Shown piece by piece: positions 1 through 10,368 of a stretch of DNA of 64,000 bases. Below the pieces are notes generated by a model that saw only the letters and a program-made list of their open reading frames with translations, made no database searches and was not told the DNA's origin. The first letter of the stretch is position 1. Each line of letters begins with the position of its first letter. The DNA is taken from positions 1 through 64,000 of the forward strand of contig JAGVVL010000002.1 of assembly GCA_018287875.1 (NCBI GenBank), given 5' to 3'. The position numbers were made by a program, and so were the translations under genes. The DNA is from Nigrospora sphaerica. Lineage: Eukaryota; Ascomycota; Sordariomycetes; Amphisphaeriales; Apiosporaceae.

Positions 1-35
1 CCTAACCCTGACCCTAACCCTAACCCTAACCCTAG
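1..35. repeat. telomeric repeat (CCCTAA)n
   Basis: About six tandem CCCTAA units with one variant (CCCTGA) open the window, the C-rich strand running 5' to 3' into the chromosome. This is the standard TTAGGG-type telomere of filamentous fungi and marks base 1 as, or very near, the physical chromosome end. Confidence 0.93.
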
Positions 36-450
36 CCCGCACTGTACGGACGAGAGACGAATAGAGAGCCTACCGTCTAGCAGCGTCGTATGAGCTGCCA
101 GCTGCCCGCTTCAGGGTAACCTGGCCCGCGTGCAAAACTGCAAAACAACGGCTCCGCCCTTATATAAGGGACGGCAGCGAAAGCCGCCCGAAGCGCACAA
201 GAAAGAAAGAAAAGAAGAAGGAGAACGACACAACTCCTGGATATTTCATACTCACGGAAACAGTGACCTTTATAGAAAGACCCGTCTTCGACACCTGCTC
301 GCTAATATAGCCACCTTTCCGACGTTTAAGCGCTAGCTAGAATGCTAGTAAGAAAACCCTTTTGTGGCAATATGAGGCTATCACTAGTTTCGCCCCCGAG
401 ATCACGTGAGGAGCTACTGGTACCTGCAGTAGGTCCTATGGAGCATGTGG
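36..450. other. subtelomeric DNA without recognisable gene
   Basis: I see no conserved coding pattern here. The short open frames (the longest about 68 codons) have no recognisable motif. The stretch lies between the telomere and a tandem repeat. Confidence 0.6.
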
Positions 451-673
451 GGAGCGGTCCCTAGCTACGAGTATATAGTCTGCCATCTCTGGCACTTTCT
501 TTTGTCCTTTCTAATGGATAACCTTGAACCTTTCGCTTCCCACGCCTCCTTCAGTGCGACAGGAAGCGATCCCCAGCTACGAGTATATAGTCTGCCATGT
601 CTAGCCCTTTCTTTTGTCCTTTCTAATGGATAACCATAAACCTTTCGCTTTCCACGCCTCCTTCAGTGCGATA
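451..673. repeat. 112-bp subtelomeric tandem repeat, two copies
   Basis: Two near-identical units of 112 bp lie head to tail, about 451-562 and 563-673. Both carry the block CTACGAGTATATAGTCTGCC and end in CTTCAGTGCGA. They differ by a few substitutions such as CTTGAACC versus CATAAACC. The short open frame across them is a by-product of the repetition. Confidence 0.85.
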
Positions 674-718
674 AGTTGTATATAAACAATATGAGAATAA
701 ATTAAAAAGATAAGTTAT

Positions 719-1280
719 TGTTGGAAGTGGTGGTTCGATCGAAAAGAGGAAGCAACCCCTTTATAAGGGCTCTTTCGATCTCGGAGGTCGTTTCTATAAA
801 GAAACACGGAAGAATAAGGAACTTCTCTTCAAGAGGAACGAGAGTGTATTTCGTGTGCTTGCTTGCTTCAGGACAGACTAGTTACACGAAGAGGGGAGAT
901 TCAGCCTTTACTTATACCCGTTAAACCTTTATCCTCTTAGTAATACAAGGAAGAGGACGCGTAAGTGATTTCGTAAGTGATTACGTGGCTTAGAAGCATA
1001 TGGAACCTTATAGAGGTTTGTGGAGCCTCATGGGGCTCGTGGAGCTTCGTGAGTCACGTAGAAACTCGTGAAACTCGTGGAACCTTGCAGAAGCTTCCGC
1101 GTGGCGAACGCCACGCTTGTGGGTAAAGCGGCCATGCTTGCGGGTAAGCTGGCCCGTGCTCCAGGGTAGGCTGGCCCGAGCTTTAGGATAGGCTCGGTTA
1201 AAGGACTAGCTTCTCGTTAAGTGCATAGCTTAGTCCGTAGTGACAGAGAACGGTATAGGATAAGTCCTATACCTGCAACA
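719..1280 (+). repeat. solo LTR, family A, with TSD GTTAT
   Basis: A 562-bp element starts TGTTG and ends CAACA, a perfect 5-bp terminal inversion, and is flanked on both sides by GTTAT (714-718 and 1281-1285). Related copies lie at 58151-59102 and, inverted, at 61636-62206. TG...CA ends plus a 5-bp duplication are the hallmark of an LTR retrotransposon reduced to one LTR by recombination. The internal region of family A is not in the window. Confidence 0.93.
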
Positions 1281-2100
1281 GTTATTAATCAATACAACAC
1301 TCTTATAAAAACAGAGTAGATAAAAAAGTTATATAAAGTTATAAGCGAGGTAGTTATAGTAAAGATAACCGACTAGATTTTCATTAGGTTTAAAGCGATA
1401 TAGCTCTTAAACCTACACCTAAGCTAGGGATGATGCACTCTAGCTCCGATTCTTGTAAAATTTATAATCAACTCTTTTTCACCTCTGTCTAACAGCTCTA
1501 TCACATCGGGCCCAAGGGAAGGGTCGCACAGAAGCCTTGTAATGCACCTCTAACGGACCTGGAAATGGATACTGTCATGGCTACTAAGCTGAGTTGAAGT
1601 CTCGACATAGACATCCGCTAGGCTACGTGACTTTACTTCTTATTTCGCCGTCTGACTTCTTAAATTGGGCGGAATCAGAGGCTGCCGATAGCAGGTGGAA
1701 GTAATTGCTGTATTAGCCACGCCTGCATTTCTTTCCAAGGTCTACTCGATCGCCGGGTTCAATCTCATCTTGGGGTGGCCAGCTTCAGCAGTTTAGATCG
1801 CCTGTTTGAATGCAGGAGAAATCACAATGCATACCTCATATGGTCGAGGAATGGGAGATGCAGAGACGAAGGTGGAAGAGAGAGGAGGCAGAATGTAGGA
1901 GCAAAGCAAGAATAGAGGAGAGGCCGGTACAATGAGGACCTCTCCTTCTGCTATGGGCTCTTTTGGAAATGGAAGGCGCCAGGAGAGAAGGTGACACTGG
2001 GACCCAGCGACAGCTCCCATTTCTTGATGCTCCCTTCCCCCAGAAATAACCACTCTGCAGCCATTGAGAGCAGGATTTAGCCCCTCAAAATACCACCAAG
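1281..2100. other. intergenic, no gene seen
   Basis: AT-rich to about 1440, then mixed composition. No domain, splice pattern or repeat end is recognisable. An 86-codon frame on the minus strand (1793-2053) shows no family features and lies just downstream of the ankyrin-type gene, so it may overlap that gene's 3' UTR. Confidence 0.55.
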
Positions 2101-3558
2101 CTAATTATGCTCCTCAAGAATTCTAGCCATCGACAGCAAGCCCTCCTTTCGCGCCACGTCCAGCGCTTGTTTCTGAAGTTCCTCAGCCAGTGGAGTGAAC
2201 GAACGTAAAAGCAATCGCAACACTTCTTCATGCTCTCCCTCGACGGCCTTAATCAACGACTCGCCTACATCGTGAGCGACGCCATATTTGAGAATCACCC
2301 TCACGCAGTCCGTATTGCCATGCATGCTTGCTGCCGCCAATGTCCGCCGACTGATTTGTCCTCCGTTTTGAAGGAGGTATGCCACAACTTTGCTGTGTCC
2401 GCCAGCTGCGGCAATGCTTACTTGGTTCCTGAGCCACCTAGTAGGCTGATCACTGTCTTCATGATAGACACACGTGGGCGAAACTCCAAGCCGAACAAGG
2501 TATTGCATCATGTCCAGGTTGCCTAGGCCCGCAGCCACGTGGAACTGATCCGATAAAAATTTCGACTGCAGTCGCAAATTTTCCGTCTCCGGCCGTGAAT
2601 TCCAATGGGAGCGTCCGTCGTCCACCAGCAGGCCTTTGCACAGTGGAAAGATGCAGTCGAAGACGGCAATGCTTGATGTCCCACGAAGCGCATTGAATAG
2701 AGCGTCGTTGTAGCCTTCGTATGTGGATTTTAGACAAAGCCCGAGGGTGCCCATCTGGTTGCCTCTACTTGCACCCAGCACTCCGTCGTCAAGTGCATCG
2801 TCCAGACATGACGGATCTATCGTACCTAACAGCAAGCTCAGCACTTCCACGTGGCCTTGAAATGCGGCAATTTCGATTGGGTAACCGAGAATAGGCCTGT
2901 ACTCAGTCAGTATCAGTATTGCAATTGCCGTTAAATGTCTAGGGTGGACTGACTGCAATTCGTAGTCTTCATCGTGATATTCTCCATTCTGATAAATCAA
3001 ACCAGGGAAGTCGTGGAACGACGGGAGCAGCTCCTGAACAAATGCTATGTCATTGGTGATGATTGCAGCAGCCAGCATGGCTTGTTTGAAGTCAAGGTCT
3101 GAATCCTTGATGGGGTCCGTGTGTTCCAGCTTGCGCAATGGGGTATCAAGCCAGTACGGGATTCTGGTGCAGCGGAGGTCGACTTGGCACATTTCCCACA
3201 GATATTCCTCTACCAATTGCTTGGAGGTGTCGTGATCTGTCACTTGAGCGCACGTGCGGAAAGCGATAATGCGCTGGGCTACCTGGCGGAGTATGCACAG
3301 CGGCCGCGAGGACATGCCTCCGCTCTCGCTCCGTCGAAGCTGGCGCATGAGGTTCTTGCGCCAAAATGGCGACACCAGGTTCTGCATCAGCACACTGTCG
3401 GACATACTGGACTCTAGAAGTGCCTCTGTAGCCTCATGATTCCACGCACGACTCACAAGGCGCAGACGTAAGGCGCGTTTGAGATTGCGCGCCTGAACGG
3501 CTTGCAAAAAGATGAGGCGAATGACCTCGGAGGGTACGGAGAGGGGGAAGCCGTCCAT
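2101..3558 (-). CDS. F-box-like/ankyrin-repeat protein
   Basis: Single-exon gene of 485 codons. Residues about 5-50 resemble an F-box (PSEVIRLIF followed by RLVSRAWNHEA). The C-terminal half holds degenerate ankyrin-like helical hairpins, roughly residues 235-255, 337-360, 378-402, 405-430 and 433-455, with AAxxGH and VxxLLxxG patterns. F-box/ankyrin proteins often act as substrate adaptors of SCF ubiquitin ligases; that role is inferred from family only. The frame is open 79 codons further upstream to 3795, but that extension is repetitive Pro/Ser/His sequence, so I chose the ATG at 3558 directly before the F-box. It diverges from the four-TM gene at 4014 with about 455 bp between start codons. 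Confidence 0.75.
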   Translation of the reverse strand: MDGFPLSVPSEVIRLIFLQAVQARNLKRALRLRLVSRAWNHEATEALLESSMSDSVLMQNLVSPFWRKNLMRQLRRSESGGMSSRPLCILRQVAQRIIAFRTCAQVTDHDTSKQLVEEYLWEMCQVDLRCTRIPYWLDTPLRKLEHTDPIKDSDLDFKQAMLAAAIITNDIAFVQELLPSFHDFPGLIYQNGEYHDEDYELQSVHPRHLTAIAILILTEYRPILGYPIEIAAFQGHVEVLSLLLGTIDPSCLDDALDDGVLGASRGNQMGTLGLCLKSTYEGYNDALFNALRGTSSIAVFDCIFPLCKGLLVDDGRSHWNSRPETENLRLQSKFLSDQFHVAAGLGNLDMMQYLVRLGVSPTCVYHEDSDQPTRWLRNQVSIAAAGGHSKVVAYLLQNGGQISRRTLAAASMHGNTDCVRVILKYGVAHDVGESLIKAVEGEHEEVLRLLLRSFTPLAEELQKQALDVARKEGLLSMARILEEHN

Positions 3559-4013
3559 GGTCGCAGACGGGCGAAGGTGTCGCGACGGGTGGCGGATCCA
3601 AGGTAGAAAGAAGGGGTGAGATGGCGACGGAGTTGGAAACAAGGGATGGGCTGGAGATGGCGTTGGGAACAATGGATAATGCGGGAGGTGGCTGGATAAA
3701 GTAGTTGTGGCGGTGGCTTGAATGCGTAACCCCAACGGTGACAACAGTCTCTGACTGGAACAACGGCCCCAAATCGAGGGCGCCTTGCGAAACACCAGCC
3801 CCTAATTAAAGAAATGGCCCCAAATAGCATAGCCGCCCCCAATTGGAAATAAGCGCCCTCAGCTGGCATAACCGCCCCCATGTGATAGTAAGCAGACGCC
3901 GGGGCTGTGTACATCTCATTGTCATCAATTACGACTCTCCTCTTATTTTTCCTCTCTTGTACAGTTTTCCCTCCCCGTTCTTGGACCGAGCCGAGTTATT
4001 CTTCCCAAAACCG

Positions 4014-4813
4014 ATGCCAGCACCCAGCCGGCAGGACCACAGCGGAATGCGCAACCCCCCGTACCTCACAGCCATAATGGCCCTCGCGGCCAGCGTCATT
4101 GTCGTGCTGAGCTCCATCCTAAGCCTCGCCTTCAAGATGTCGGCCTACAACTCGTATATGGAGCAAACGGGCCACGGTACGATCCAGACCACAGTGACAA
4201 GCTCCAAGTACGGCGCCGACGGCTTCATCAATCTCTACCCCCAAGACCTCGTGCCCGTCGCCCGCGCGCCCCTCATTCTCGCCGACAGCCTGGGCCTGGT
4301 CACAGGCGTCGCCGCAACCTGGCTGATTGCCAGGTTCTTCCAGATAAAGCGCGTGTCGCAGGTGCGTGCCGTTGCTGGCTTGGGGCATTAAGTTTCCGGC
4401 TCACTAACAGGACCACGCAGCTGCCATCTTGGCAAAGGACCATCCTAATCGCCGTGGCGAGCGCCAATGCTATATTGGCCATGATTACCATGGTCTACGT
4501 CTTAGTACAGCACGGCCGCAGCGCTCATTTCGACCCGGGCTATGCCATGACGACGGCTGCCTACGACGGTGGTCGCTTCAGCCTGGAAGCCTGGGCATGC
4601 GAGAGTCCCCAGTACGTCACCGGTTTCCACGCCTATGATTTAGCGAGGCAGTGCGTGGGCGAAAAAGCAAGCCGCGGCTTGGCCGTCGTATTGTGCTTGT
4701 TTTCCCTGGCTGTCCTGGCATTCTTGGTCTGGGATCTGAACAAGGCCCAGACCGTTGTGGGCAAGAAGGAAAATGCCAAGAGCCAATGGGGGGATGAGGT
4801 TTGGGCGTGGTGA
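4014..4813 (+). CDS. four-TM membrane protein, function unknown
   Basis: Two exons, 4014-4361 and 4421-4813, give 246 aa. The 59-bp intron has donor GTGCGT, branch point CACTAAC and acceptor GCAG, and the frame is phase 0 across it. Four hydrophobic segments are visible: about residues 19-43 (TAIMALAASVIVVLSSILSL), 82-109, 120-145 and 195-217. The loop between segments 3 and 4 contains two cysteines (ACESPQYV and RQCVGEK), which could form a disulphide. The layout is that of a tetraspan plasma-membrane protein, but I do not recognise the family. The last 20 residues are charged and presumably cytoplasmic. Confidence 0.75.
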
Positions 4814-5486
4814 ATGGGCCATGTACACGTTTTTGTTTGTTTCGTGTCTGTTCGACTCCATGTTCTTTAGTGGCGGTCTGTTGTATTCCCGGGCCTTTTA
4901 GAGGTTAAGCAAAGCTTGACGTAAATTGACAACGTAACATTAACCACCTCGCTTAGTTTGAACTCAGGATCGCTTCGCTAAGACTCGGCGGCGAAATGTT
5001 GTAATTACGTACTCGCTATCGTCTCTAACGTTAGTCATCTTCCGTCTGAGTTACCTTCGAGAGGATCTACAAGATGTCTCTATAGTGTACTAGTGAAAAA
5101 CCCCCTAGGAGATAGTTTTATAATGTTATGTTTCTGATCTGCGCTGCTAATCGGCCATTCCACGCTTAATCGCCTGTGCACCGTCCCTAAGCAATGCGAT
5201 ATTGGAAATCGTGCAGCTTTTAGCAATTGTTGAGTTGTAGCTAGTTATTTAAGAAGAGTGGTGTTAAACGGTATATAGCACAACAAAATAGAACAGAAAT
5301 GCTTAGAAACTTCACACCCAGGAGAGCTATATTTAATGCATAAGAAAACCCCGTTGCCAACTAGGAATGCTACCTTCGGGACATCTCCTCGTTATACACC
5401 AAGTGAAAGGAGTTCAATGCCCCCGCTACGGAAAGCTCCATGAGAATACCACCGACAAAAGGAAAGGGACTGATCTCGAGTCCACC
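4814..5486. other. intergenic between convergent genes
   Basis: Contains the 3' flank of the four-TM gene and, beyond about 4900, AT-rich sequence with no coding pattern or repeat ends that I can identify. The gene at 5487 reads toward it from the other side. Confidence 0.55.
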
Positions 5487-6646
5487 TTAGGCCTTCCAGA
5501 CGTTGGTAGTGTTATACGACCTTCCGAACCTCAGCTTCTGCACCGCCTCGTCGCGGAGGTTGAGGCCGGGGGCACCGACGAGCGTCTTGGAGTTGACGTC
5601 AAAGCACTTTGTTTCGATGATTTGGCTACACAGCGGGTACAGCTGCTTGTGCTCCATGTCACAGAACAGACCCTGCTTCGTCGACGCAATGTCCCAGCCG
5701 TACGAGGTGGCCGACTCGCAGATCTCCCGGACGTCGGTGTTCTGGTCCGAGATGATGAGATGCGAGACGTCATGGTTGGCGCTGCGGTGCTCGGCGCGCG
5801 GCTCGCGGCGGGAGTTCCTGTTCACGCGCTGGGGTTTTATGTAGGCGCCCTTGTCCCAGGGGTGGTTCGGGTCGTCAAGGACCTTCTTGAGGTCAAGGTC
5901 GGCGCCGTTGCCGTTGGTGTATTTTAGACGCGGCTTAAAGAAGGGCGGGATGGCGTCGGGCAGCAGGTTCCCCCAGAAGGAGAAGCGCGGCGTGCTCTTG
6001 CACAGGGTGTCGAGGTTCTCGTAGTACTGGTCCATCTTCTCCTGGTTGGGCTGCATGTCGTTGAGGTGAAAGCTGATGGCGCGCGCGTTGATGCCGTTGT
6101 CGTGGTTGGCGTCCAGCCAGACGCAGCGCGGCGCCTCGAAGTCGGACCCGATACGGTTCTCGCTCGCGAACCACGACTGCCCGCACTTGTACCCCGTGTC
6201 GCCGTAGAAGGCGCCTGAGATCTTGCTGTTGGAAACGATGACTGCCGAGATGCAGATGGCGTCGTTGTCGAGCTGCGACAGCATGACGTAGTACGGGTCG
6301 GCCTGCGAGTTCTTGGGCTGCGTCTGGCTGTGCTCGACGACAATGGTCTTCACGTCGCCCGCCTTGATCTTGTCTTTCTTACCAGGGTGCCACTGGCCGA
6401 TGCGCGAGCCGTCTACCGAGGTTAGGAGTCAGGGGTGGCGGATCTTGGGGGCCAAAAATGCTCACCATCGTCCCACAGGGCGATATGGGGAGCTGGGCCA
6501 CCCGTCGTCGTCGACCTTTCTCCGCTCCCAAGGATGATCTGGACATTGGTCCTTGCTTCGGACGGGGCAGGCGAATCGAAAGCGCCCGAGAGCTTCAGAG
6601 AGGCGAAGAGCCCAGCGGCATCAATCGCGAAACCCAGTGCGGCCAT
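5487..6646 (-). CDS. conserved-looking protein of unknown function
   Basis: Two exons on the minus strand, 6646-6466 and 6412-5487. The 53-bp intron has donor GTGAGC, branch CCTAAC and acceptor GTAG, and the junction codon (phase 1) joins WDD to DGSRIGQWHPGKK. The product is 368 aa. A weakly hydrophobic N-terminus (MAALGFAIDAAGLFASLKL) could be a signal sequence, though it lacks a basic start. The middle has the pattern CGQSWF, then CVWLDANHDNGINARAISFH, and the C-terminal third has regularly placed cysteines (EICES, LFCDME, YPLCSQ, TKCFDV). Nothing indicates a catalytic site. A TATA-like box lies about 155 bp upstream. It is transcribed away from the secreted-protein gene at 7643, the two sharing about 1 kb of intergenic DNA. 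Confidence 0.75.
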
Positions 6647-6800
6647 GGCGAAGTAGGGGATAGGGGAGGAAAGCGGTAGTTGTGGATGAATAGATTGGAT
6701 GCTCGGTTTTCAAGAATGAGGACTTTGAAGCTCTATGGGGACTAAGAATTCCAAGTGCTATGATAGAAACGTACAATGAAATAGGGGATAGAAATCAAGG

Positions 6801-6810
6801 TTTTTATATA
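6801..6810 (-). promoter_or_regulatory. TATA-like box of the 5487-6646 gene
   Basis: Reads TATATAAAAA on the minus strand, about 155 bp upstream of the ATG at 6646. Assigned from position and consensus only. Confidence 0.35.
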
Positions 6811-7516
6811 ACTTTAAGGCCCAGATTACGTGCTAGCAACTCTCGCGATACAAGGTTACCTATTGCTTACTCCCAAGGCGATGTCTTTCCAACTAAGGCT
6901 GAATCATACGATATATTCGAGAGTCTCGGGTAATCAAGAGTCCCGAGCGGCAGGTGGCTGTTCGGGGACTCTAATTGGCTAGTTTCGCTTCCAGGACAAT
7001 CTTCTATGGCACGCCGCGAGATGCGGAAATCAGCCCCCAGTCAGGAAATCAGCCGGCCCCGTAACGCTACCGTCAGCACCGCAAATAGCCAATAGCCCCC
7101 AACGTGACTCGCATGAACTCCAAACACGGGACTACGCCTCCCAGACGACCAAATTCGCAAGCCCTCACTGGTGCCATAGATTGCACAGTAAGCCGTACTC
7201 CTTACACGAACGACAAGCTATGTGTACACCCGAAGCCAATCTTCACATACAGATAAGACCCGAAGGGCCCAACAGGATCCGCCGAGCCCCAACAATCAAT
7301 GGTCCATGTCATTTGCAAATTCCATTAGCCGCTCCCAAAGGGTTCGAAGGGTGGAGAGCCTGGATTTCGGTCGGCCGAGCGTCCACACCAGTGAATCCCA
7401 AGTAAGCCTGTTTAACCGTACACACAGCCTTGCCCCCAAGGGGGCCGATACACCGCCCCAGAATCTGGACCCTTCCGAAGGTCAGGATGGTCATCTGCCA
7501 CAAGTCAACGGCTGGA

Positions 7517-7524
7517 TATATAAT
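7517..7524 (+). promoter_or_regulatory. TATA-like box of the 7643-8876 gene
   Basis: TATATAAT lies about 120 bp before the ATG at 7643, a usual distance for fungal genes with a short 5' UTR. Assigned from position and consensus only. Confidence 0.4.
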
Positions 7525-7642
7525 GGGACTGAGTACCAAGGAAAAGCATGATATCCTGGACATCAATCACCGTATCGCATTCTAGCTCCACTTCCTTACA
7601 CTCATTAACGACTATCGAATTTGCCTTCACACATCGAGCAAG

Positions 7643-8876
7643 ATGCGCTTCAATTTGTGCCATGCAGCACTCTTGGGCCTGGTGGCCGCTTTTCCTTTTG
7701 GCCATGCCTACCCTCAAGGGCTGAGCGTCCATGGAAGAGGTAGAAGACATAGAAATTTCAAGTTGACCAGGACCTAATACAAGCGTCAACAGGCCAATCT
7801 CTCAGTGTCGAGTCGTCCGAGATAACCAATGCACGCGCCTTGAACGGGGATGTGTATGAAGAAACCAAGCGCCGTCATGTTATTGGAACTATCGACCCGC
7901 GCGTCATCCCCAAGCTCGGCGAAAAGCCGCCCATCCCTGCCCCGGGCAAACCGGGGAAGCCGGGCTTCGGTACGCCTGGCAAGCCTCCTGTCAAGCCCGG
8001 CGACGGCCCCGGAGGCGTCCCCGGCACGGGGTCCGGGGCTAGTTTCGCCGATCGCAACCTGGAGGCAGCAAGATCCAAGGGGGGGAAGCTGAACGACGAC
8101 CTCAATCAAGCAATCTTCAATAATGCGGCCGCACCAGAGTAAGGCTAGACTTTAGAGGTGAAGGCTGGCTATTGGAAATCTACTAACACACGGGTAACAG
8201 GCGGAAGGAGCTTAAAAAGTTAGGGTACAAGCAAGTTAGTGCCCCGACAAAGCCTTACGGCTCCAAGCCAAACTACCTCGACGACCTAGGCGTGACGGGC
8301 ACGGAGGGCAACTGGGTTGTGCGCAAGGTGTACCGCGAGGACAAGGACGGCAGCAGCACGGCGAGTCGCAACGACCCGATCCTCGAGGTCAAGGTAGACG
8401 CGGGCCAGCACACCGTCATCGTTGAGCGCAGCTTCAAGGACCGCGACCAGGCGAACCCTCAGGCGACGTGGAGCGACATGATGCACAGCAGCTGGCGGGC
8501 GGCGTGCCTGGCGGACCCGGACCCGAGCAAGCGGCATGACCCCAAGGCTCTGCGCTTCGTGCTTCGCAAGAACATCGTTAGCATCGACACGGTTGACAGC
8601 CGCGGTGTCAAGCTTAACACTCCGCGCGCCATCGACGCCGCCTTCGAAAAGCTGGGGGCCGACAAGGCCAAGGTGCTCACCATCGATGCCAAGTCGGACA
8701 AGGCCGACGTGAAGGCCAGCTACGAGCTCCTTTCGGCCCAGACCCACGTTGCCCGCGTCCTGCAGTGGCTTAAGGACCGCCACGACGACATGGGAAACAA
8801 GAAAATCAGCAAGCTTCACATTTCCACGCCGGAACACTACAATCATGAGTACACCATTGCTATTGAGCTTATCTAG
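7643..8876 (+). CDS. secreted protein with Gly/Pro collagen-like hinge
   Basis: Three exons, 7643-7739, 7793-8138 and 8201-8876, give 372 aa. Introns of 53 and 62 bp have GTAGAA/CAG and GTAAGG/CAG ends; the second has a clear TACTAAC branch point. Residues 1-22 (MRFNLCHAALLGLVAAFPFG) form a typical signal peptide. After a linker with KRR (possible Kex2-type site), residues about 75-110 are a Gly/Pro-rich hinge with PGKPGKPGFGTPGKPP, reminiscent of collagen-like spacers. The C-terminal about 230 residues form a soluble mixed alpha/beta-looking domain rich in Asp/Lys with only one obvious cysteine. I do not recognise the domain. Signal peptide, hinge and subtelomeric position would suit a secreted binding protein or effector, but that is inference. 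Confidence 0.8.
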
Positions 8877-8959
8877 AGTGAGGTTGGAAGTTGGATTGTC
8901 GAGAGAGGCTGTATGACGGCGAATTCACAATCCGTAAAAGAATAAACGGAAAACGTGCT
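8877..8959. other. boundary between gene island and transposon relics
   Basis: Short 3' flank of the secreted-protein gene; composition turns AT-rich at about 8930. Confidence 0.4.
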
Positions 8960-9293
8960 TAAAACGACACGCAGAGTAATAGGAGTCGCTTAACTCTATT
9001 AAAAAAGAAGGCGCTTATCCGATACATCCTTAACTTAGACTTTAAAGAATTTACTCTATGCTTACACGATGTGGAAGATATAGCGAATGTTATCGCTATA
9101 TCGCGCGACGCGACACGTATCAAGACGCGTTTAGCCGCCAACTTTGTGAAGCGATAACCACAACTTTGGATGCTTTTTTCGCGTATATACGATTACTAAA
9201 GGGCCCTCTACGAAGATCTTAAAAAAGTCTTCGGCTAGTTCGCGCTTTTTGTAAATTTAAAGGCAAAATATAATATTTAAGATAAGGATAACG
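8960..9293 (+). pseudogene. Fot1/pogo-like transposase, N-terminal relic
   Basis: One plus-strand frame reads RYILNLDFKEF, LHDVEDIANVI, ANFVKR-PQL, FSRIYDY-RALYEDL and KAKYNI-DKDN, with stops at the dashes. This is the order of the CENP-B-type DNA-binding region of fungal pogo/Fot1 transposases up to just before the first catalytic Asp. Stops sit where Gln, Trp or Arg are usual, as expected from RIP. The catalytic part does not follow; at about 9296 the sequence changes to another relic in opposite orientation. Confidence 0.65.
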
Positions 9294-9399
9294 TAATCGA
9301 TAAGCGAGTGCAACAGACAAGTGAATGCAACACTAAATCTCACCGACCGAACTATTATTATTATATCTCAACTAAAAAAGCTCAAATTAAGCTGATTTA

Positions 9400-10368
9400 T
9401 TCCGAATCCCCTTCCTGAAATGCACTGATATCAGTTCCGTAAGTACGTGCATTATGGCCTCCATTTCCACATTGTCTACAGCGCTGTTGCCTTAGCTGAA
9501 CCCCCTTAACAACGATATAATCTTCTTCCCTGTCTTACTGTAAGTACTCTAGAGGGCCTGTTTGTCTTATAAGATCTTGCCCCTCTTATAGCGTCAGTGA
9601 TCCTCCTTAGTATAAACGTGTCCTTTTTGCCTTACGACGCTTACTTAACGTCTCATTTGCCTATCGAAGGTCTTGTACCTCGGCGCGGAGTAATGCGACT
9701 TAATGTATTATACCCTGCGTTCCTTTCCTAAGCTGGTTAATCGAGCGATAAATTAACGTCGGCGAGCTATTCTGATGCTGCGAGATACGACGCTTAATAT
9801 ATTGCGTCTGTAAAGTTGCTTCAATCGGGTTGTCAGGTGTCTTGGAAAACCATGGTGCGGGCAGCTCTGTAACCGACTCCGGTGGCGTCGGCATACGTAG
9901 CTTGATATCCAGCTTCGATATAAAACTTTCTGGGCTGAGAGGGATAAGGCCAGCTCCTCGGAAGCCTCCTTAAATATTTTGAGCAGTTAAGGCGTCTTCG
10001 AATGCTTTATAGAAGGCCGGGAAGAAGTCAGCCTTTATGATATACGTGACATGCCTGCGTATTAACTCTTCGATTTATCGACCGTATGCTTTTTTAAGCG
10101 GACTAAAACAACCGACATTAAGCGGCTGAAGGAGGTGGGATAAGTATAGAGGCATACATAAAGTAATAATCCTGTTTTCTTAGCAATAGAGCTCGAAAGC
10201 GGTCGAGTGGTGGCTCTCGTGGCCGTCGAGGACGAGAAGACGATACGCCCCGGTTGTACGCCCTTTAGTGTGTTGGTCAAAGTGTTGAATCCATTCCAGA
10301 CCTCGCTCGTTTGTTGTCTAGCCGTTTTCGCTAACGGAAATCCTCCAGTCTTTAGGTAGCTGGCTGCC
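9400..10368 (-). pseudogene. Fot1/pogo-like transposase, C-terminal relic
   Basis: Reading from 10368 downward, one frame gives LPKDWRISVSENG, GLEWIQHFDQHTKG, YRLLVLDGHESHHS, MPLYLSHLLQPLNVGCF and later a basic coiled-coil-like tail. The LVLDGHESH block carries the second catalytic Asp of the DDE triad; LQPLNVGCF is the conserved block before the third. Stops interrupt the frame (for example after FELYC and KAYGR). The N-terminal half is missing: the Tad-like LINE abuts at 10369 and the transposase does not resume beyond it. Confidence 0.75.

Noticed and set aside
451..673. CRISPR-like array
   Set aside because: Only two contiguous 112-bp units without spacers, in a eukaryotic subtelomere.
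5367..5927. 186-codon plus-strand frame
   Set aside because: Antisense to the better supported two-exon gene on the minus strand, which has an intron with consensus signals and frame continuity.
8286..8846. 186-codon minus-strand frame
   Set aside because: Shadow of the third exon of the secreted-protein gene; GC-rich codon use produces open antisense frames.
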